Under the pieces are notes generated by a model, which was given only the letters and a program-made list of their open reading frames with translations, made no database searches and was not told where the DNA came from. This document shows, piece by piece, positions 62,461 through 64,000 of a stretch of DNA of 64,000 nt. Every line of letters starts with the position of its first letter. The stretch's first letter is position 1. A program made the translations under genes and the position numbers. This DNA comes from Xanthomonas sp. DAR 35659 (GTDB taxonomy: Bacteria; Pseudomonadota; Gammaproteobacteria; Xanthomonadales; Xanthomonadaceae), in contig NZ_CP162488.1 of assembly GCF_041242975.1 (NCBI RefSeq), positions 2,966,001 to 3,030,000 of the forward strand. Reading direction: 5' to 3'.

Positions 62461-62713
62461 GAAACGCACTTCCCGCCGTCGCGGGAGGGACGGCACCGGG
62501 GCGGAATTATGACCGTTTGCTGACAAAGAGGGGTAATCCGGCGACCGGCGGCGGGGCGCGTCGGCGCCGGGTGACGCCGCCGCGCCCCGGGTTTGCTACC
62601 ATGCCATCGCGCCGTCGCTACGGCGCACCCTATGGACGACCACCCCAGCCCCCCTCCCCCGCGCCGCCCAGGCGCCCATGTCCCCGCTTCCCTCGCCGCC
62701 AGGGAGCGTGCGC

Positions 62714-64000
62714 ATGCTTGAACTGTTGATCGTGGCGGCCCTGGTGCTGCTGAACGGCTTTTTCGCGATGTCCGAGATGTCGCTGATGACCTCGCGCAAG
62801 AGCCGCCTGAAGCAGATGGCGCAATCCAGCACGCGCGCGGCCAAGGCGCTGGCGCTGGCCGAGAACCCGGAACACTTCCTGTCCACCGTGCAGATCGGCA
62901 TCACCGCGATCGGCATCCTGACCGGTGTGTTCGGCGGCGAGGCCATCGGCTTTGCGATCGCGGCGAAGCTGCAGGCGCTGTTCCCGGCGCTGGCGGCCAA
63001 TTTCACCCTGTTCGGCGACCCGCAGCCGTGGTCGGCCCTGATCGGCAAGACCCTGGCGATCGTGCTGATCACCTTCCTGACGCTGATCTTCGGCGAACTG
63101 GTGCCCAAACGCCTGGCTCTGACCCGCTCGGAGGTCATCGCCAGTTTCGTCGCCATCCCCATGGGCTGGCTGGCCCGGATCGCCGCGCCGTTCGTGTGGG
63201 TCCTGTCGCGCTCGACCCGGTTGGTGCTGCGCCTGTTCGGCCTGGGCAAGGAGGAATCGGCCTCGGTGACCGAAGAGGAGATCCGCATGCTGGTGGCCGA
63301 GAGCCACGAGGCCGGCGTGATCGACGCGCACGAGCGCGACATGATGAACCGGGTCATGCGTCTGGGCGACCGCACCGCCGAGAGCCTGATGACGCCGCGC
63401 AACCGCATCGCCTGGCTCGACGCCAACGCCGAGCCGGACCGCAACCTGCAGGTGATGCGCGAGCACGAATTCTCGCGCTACCCGGTGTACCGCGGCAGCG
63501 ACCAGGACATCGCCGGCGTGCTGGAAGTGAAGTCGCTGGTCACGCGCCTGGGCGGCGACGCCACCCAATTGTTCCAGAGCCTGCGCGACACCCTGTTCGT
63601 GTCCGAGTCCACCCACGCGATGAAGCTGCTGGAGATCTTCCGCGAGGAACAGCAGTCGATGGCGCTGGTGGTGGACGAGTACGGCGAGATCCAGGGCCTG
63701 GTGACGATCAGCGACCTGATGGGCGCGGTGGTCGGGCGCCTGCAGTCGGCCGACAACGCCGACGAGGACGCGCTGGTGGTGACCCGCGCCGACGGCTCGC
63801 TGCTGATCGACGGCTCGCTGGCGATCGAGGACCTGCGCGAACTGCTCGGCGGCGCCGAGCTGCCCAGCGCCGAGGAAGGCGACTACAACACCCTGGCCGG
63901 CCTGTGCATCTACTACTTCGGACGCATCCCGCATGCCGGCGAGTTCTTCGACTGGGCCGGCTGGCGCATCGAGATCGTCGACCTGGACGGCGCGCGCGTG
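62714..64000 (+). CDS. CNNM/CorC-family membrane protein (partial, runs off right edge)
   Basis: At least 429 residues lie in the window and no stop is reached. The DUF21/CNNM membrane domain is at residues 1-200, with four hydrophobic stretches (ELLIVAALVLLNGFFAMSEM, ITAIGILTGVF, AIVLITFLTLIFGELVPKR). Two CBS domains follow at about 215-340 (LMTPRNRIAWLDAN and ALVVDEYGEIQGLVTISDL), then the start of the CorC/HlyC C-terminal domain. Such proteins are linked to magnesium or cobalt transport; older names say hemolysin. AGGGAG lies 8 nt before the ATG. Confidence 0.92.
   Translation, partial: MLELLIVAALVLLNGFFAMSEMSLMTSRKSRLKQMAQSSTRAAKALALAENPEHFLSTVQIGITAIGILTGVFGGEAIGFAIAAKLQALFPALAANFTLFGDPQPWSALIGKTLAIVLITFLTLIFGELVPKRLALTRSEVIASFVAIPMGWLARIAAPFVWVLSRSTRLVLRLFGLGKEESASVTEEEIRMLVAESHEAGVIDAHERDMMNRVMRLGDRTAESLMTPRNRIAWLDANAEPDRNLQVMREHEFSRYPVYRGSDQDIAGVLEVKSLVTRLGGDATQLFQSLRDTLFVSESTHAMKLLEIFREEQQSMALVVDEYGEIQGLVTISDLMGAVVGRLQSADNADEDALVVTRADGSLLIDGSLAIEDLRELLGGAELPSAEEGDYNTLAGLCIYYFGRIPHAGEFFDWAGWRIEIVDLDGARV

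Overview
The window is a 64-kb piece of a high-GC gammaproteobacterial chromosome. It most likely comes from a Xanthomonas or a close Xanthomonadaceae relative. The reasons are paired large TonB-dependent receptors beside sugar catabolism genes, a LexA box of the form TTAGTAGTAATACTACTAA in front of a lexA-recA-recX-alaS-csrA block, short intergenic repeats with the core GGAGCGGCTTCAGCCGCGAC, and a relic of integron gene cassettes. This is read from gene content only. No rRNA, CRISPR array, transposase, integrase or phage gene was recognised.

Left part (1-8.7 kb) is a carbohydrate-use locus. The start of one TonB-dependent receptor leaves the left edge, and a second, complete receptor follows. 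Then come a LysR regulator and a divergent four-gene operon for galactonate breakdown: KDPGal aldolase, galactonate dehydratase, an SMP-30 lactonase and KDGal kinase. Both receptors carry the same 33-bp upstream block at about the same distance from the start codon, and a weaker version lies between the regulator and the operon. The three units may therefore answer to one regulator.

The middle (8.7-53.7 kb) is mostly housekeeping. It holds fdxA; dapA-bamC-like; a GcvR-like ACT protein, bcp, a PIN/PhoH ATPase and thiD; two tandem tRNA-Arg(ACG) genes; a VTT-rhodanese fusion; a LysR/pirin divergent pair; csbD, tRNA-Ser(GCT), csrA, alaS, recX, recA and lexA; ubiB and a pncC-type gene; miaA-hfq-hflX; folP; ftsH-rlmE and yhbY; surE-pcm-yqaA-nlpD; and a long run of pyrG, kdsA, eno, ftsB, ispD, ispF and truD; then parE. 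Accessory insertions interrupt it: an unknown gene at 20.7 kb, and at 39.07-39.89 kb two lower-GC cassettes, each ending in a 60-bp attC-like site.

The right part (53.7-64 kb) holds the most unusual material. Three consecutive plus-strand genes (54291-58502) match no family I can name. The first encodes a protein with a cysteine-peptidase-like Cys-Gly-Pro-Ala motif and a later His. The second and third share a C-terminal domain marked by a PGN...W..F..S motif, an RPWF motif, an AYP/R motif and a Cys/PDP tail. The second also has two similar Gly/Ser-rich segments around that domain. This is the best candidate for an undescribed system. It is followed by an S10-like serine carboxypeptidase, a repeat-bounded gap, a Pit phosphate transporter with its DUF47 partner, and a CNNM/CorC-type membrane protein that runs off the right edge.
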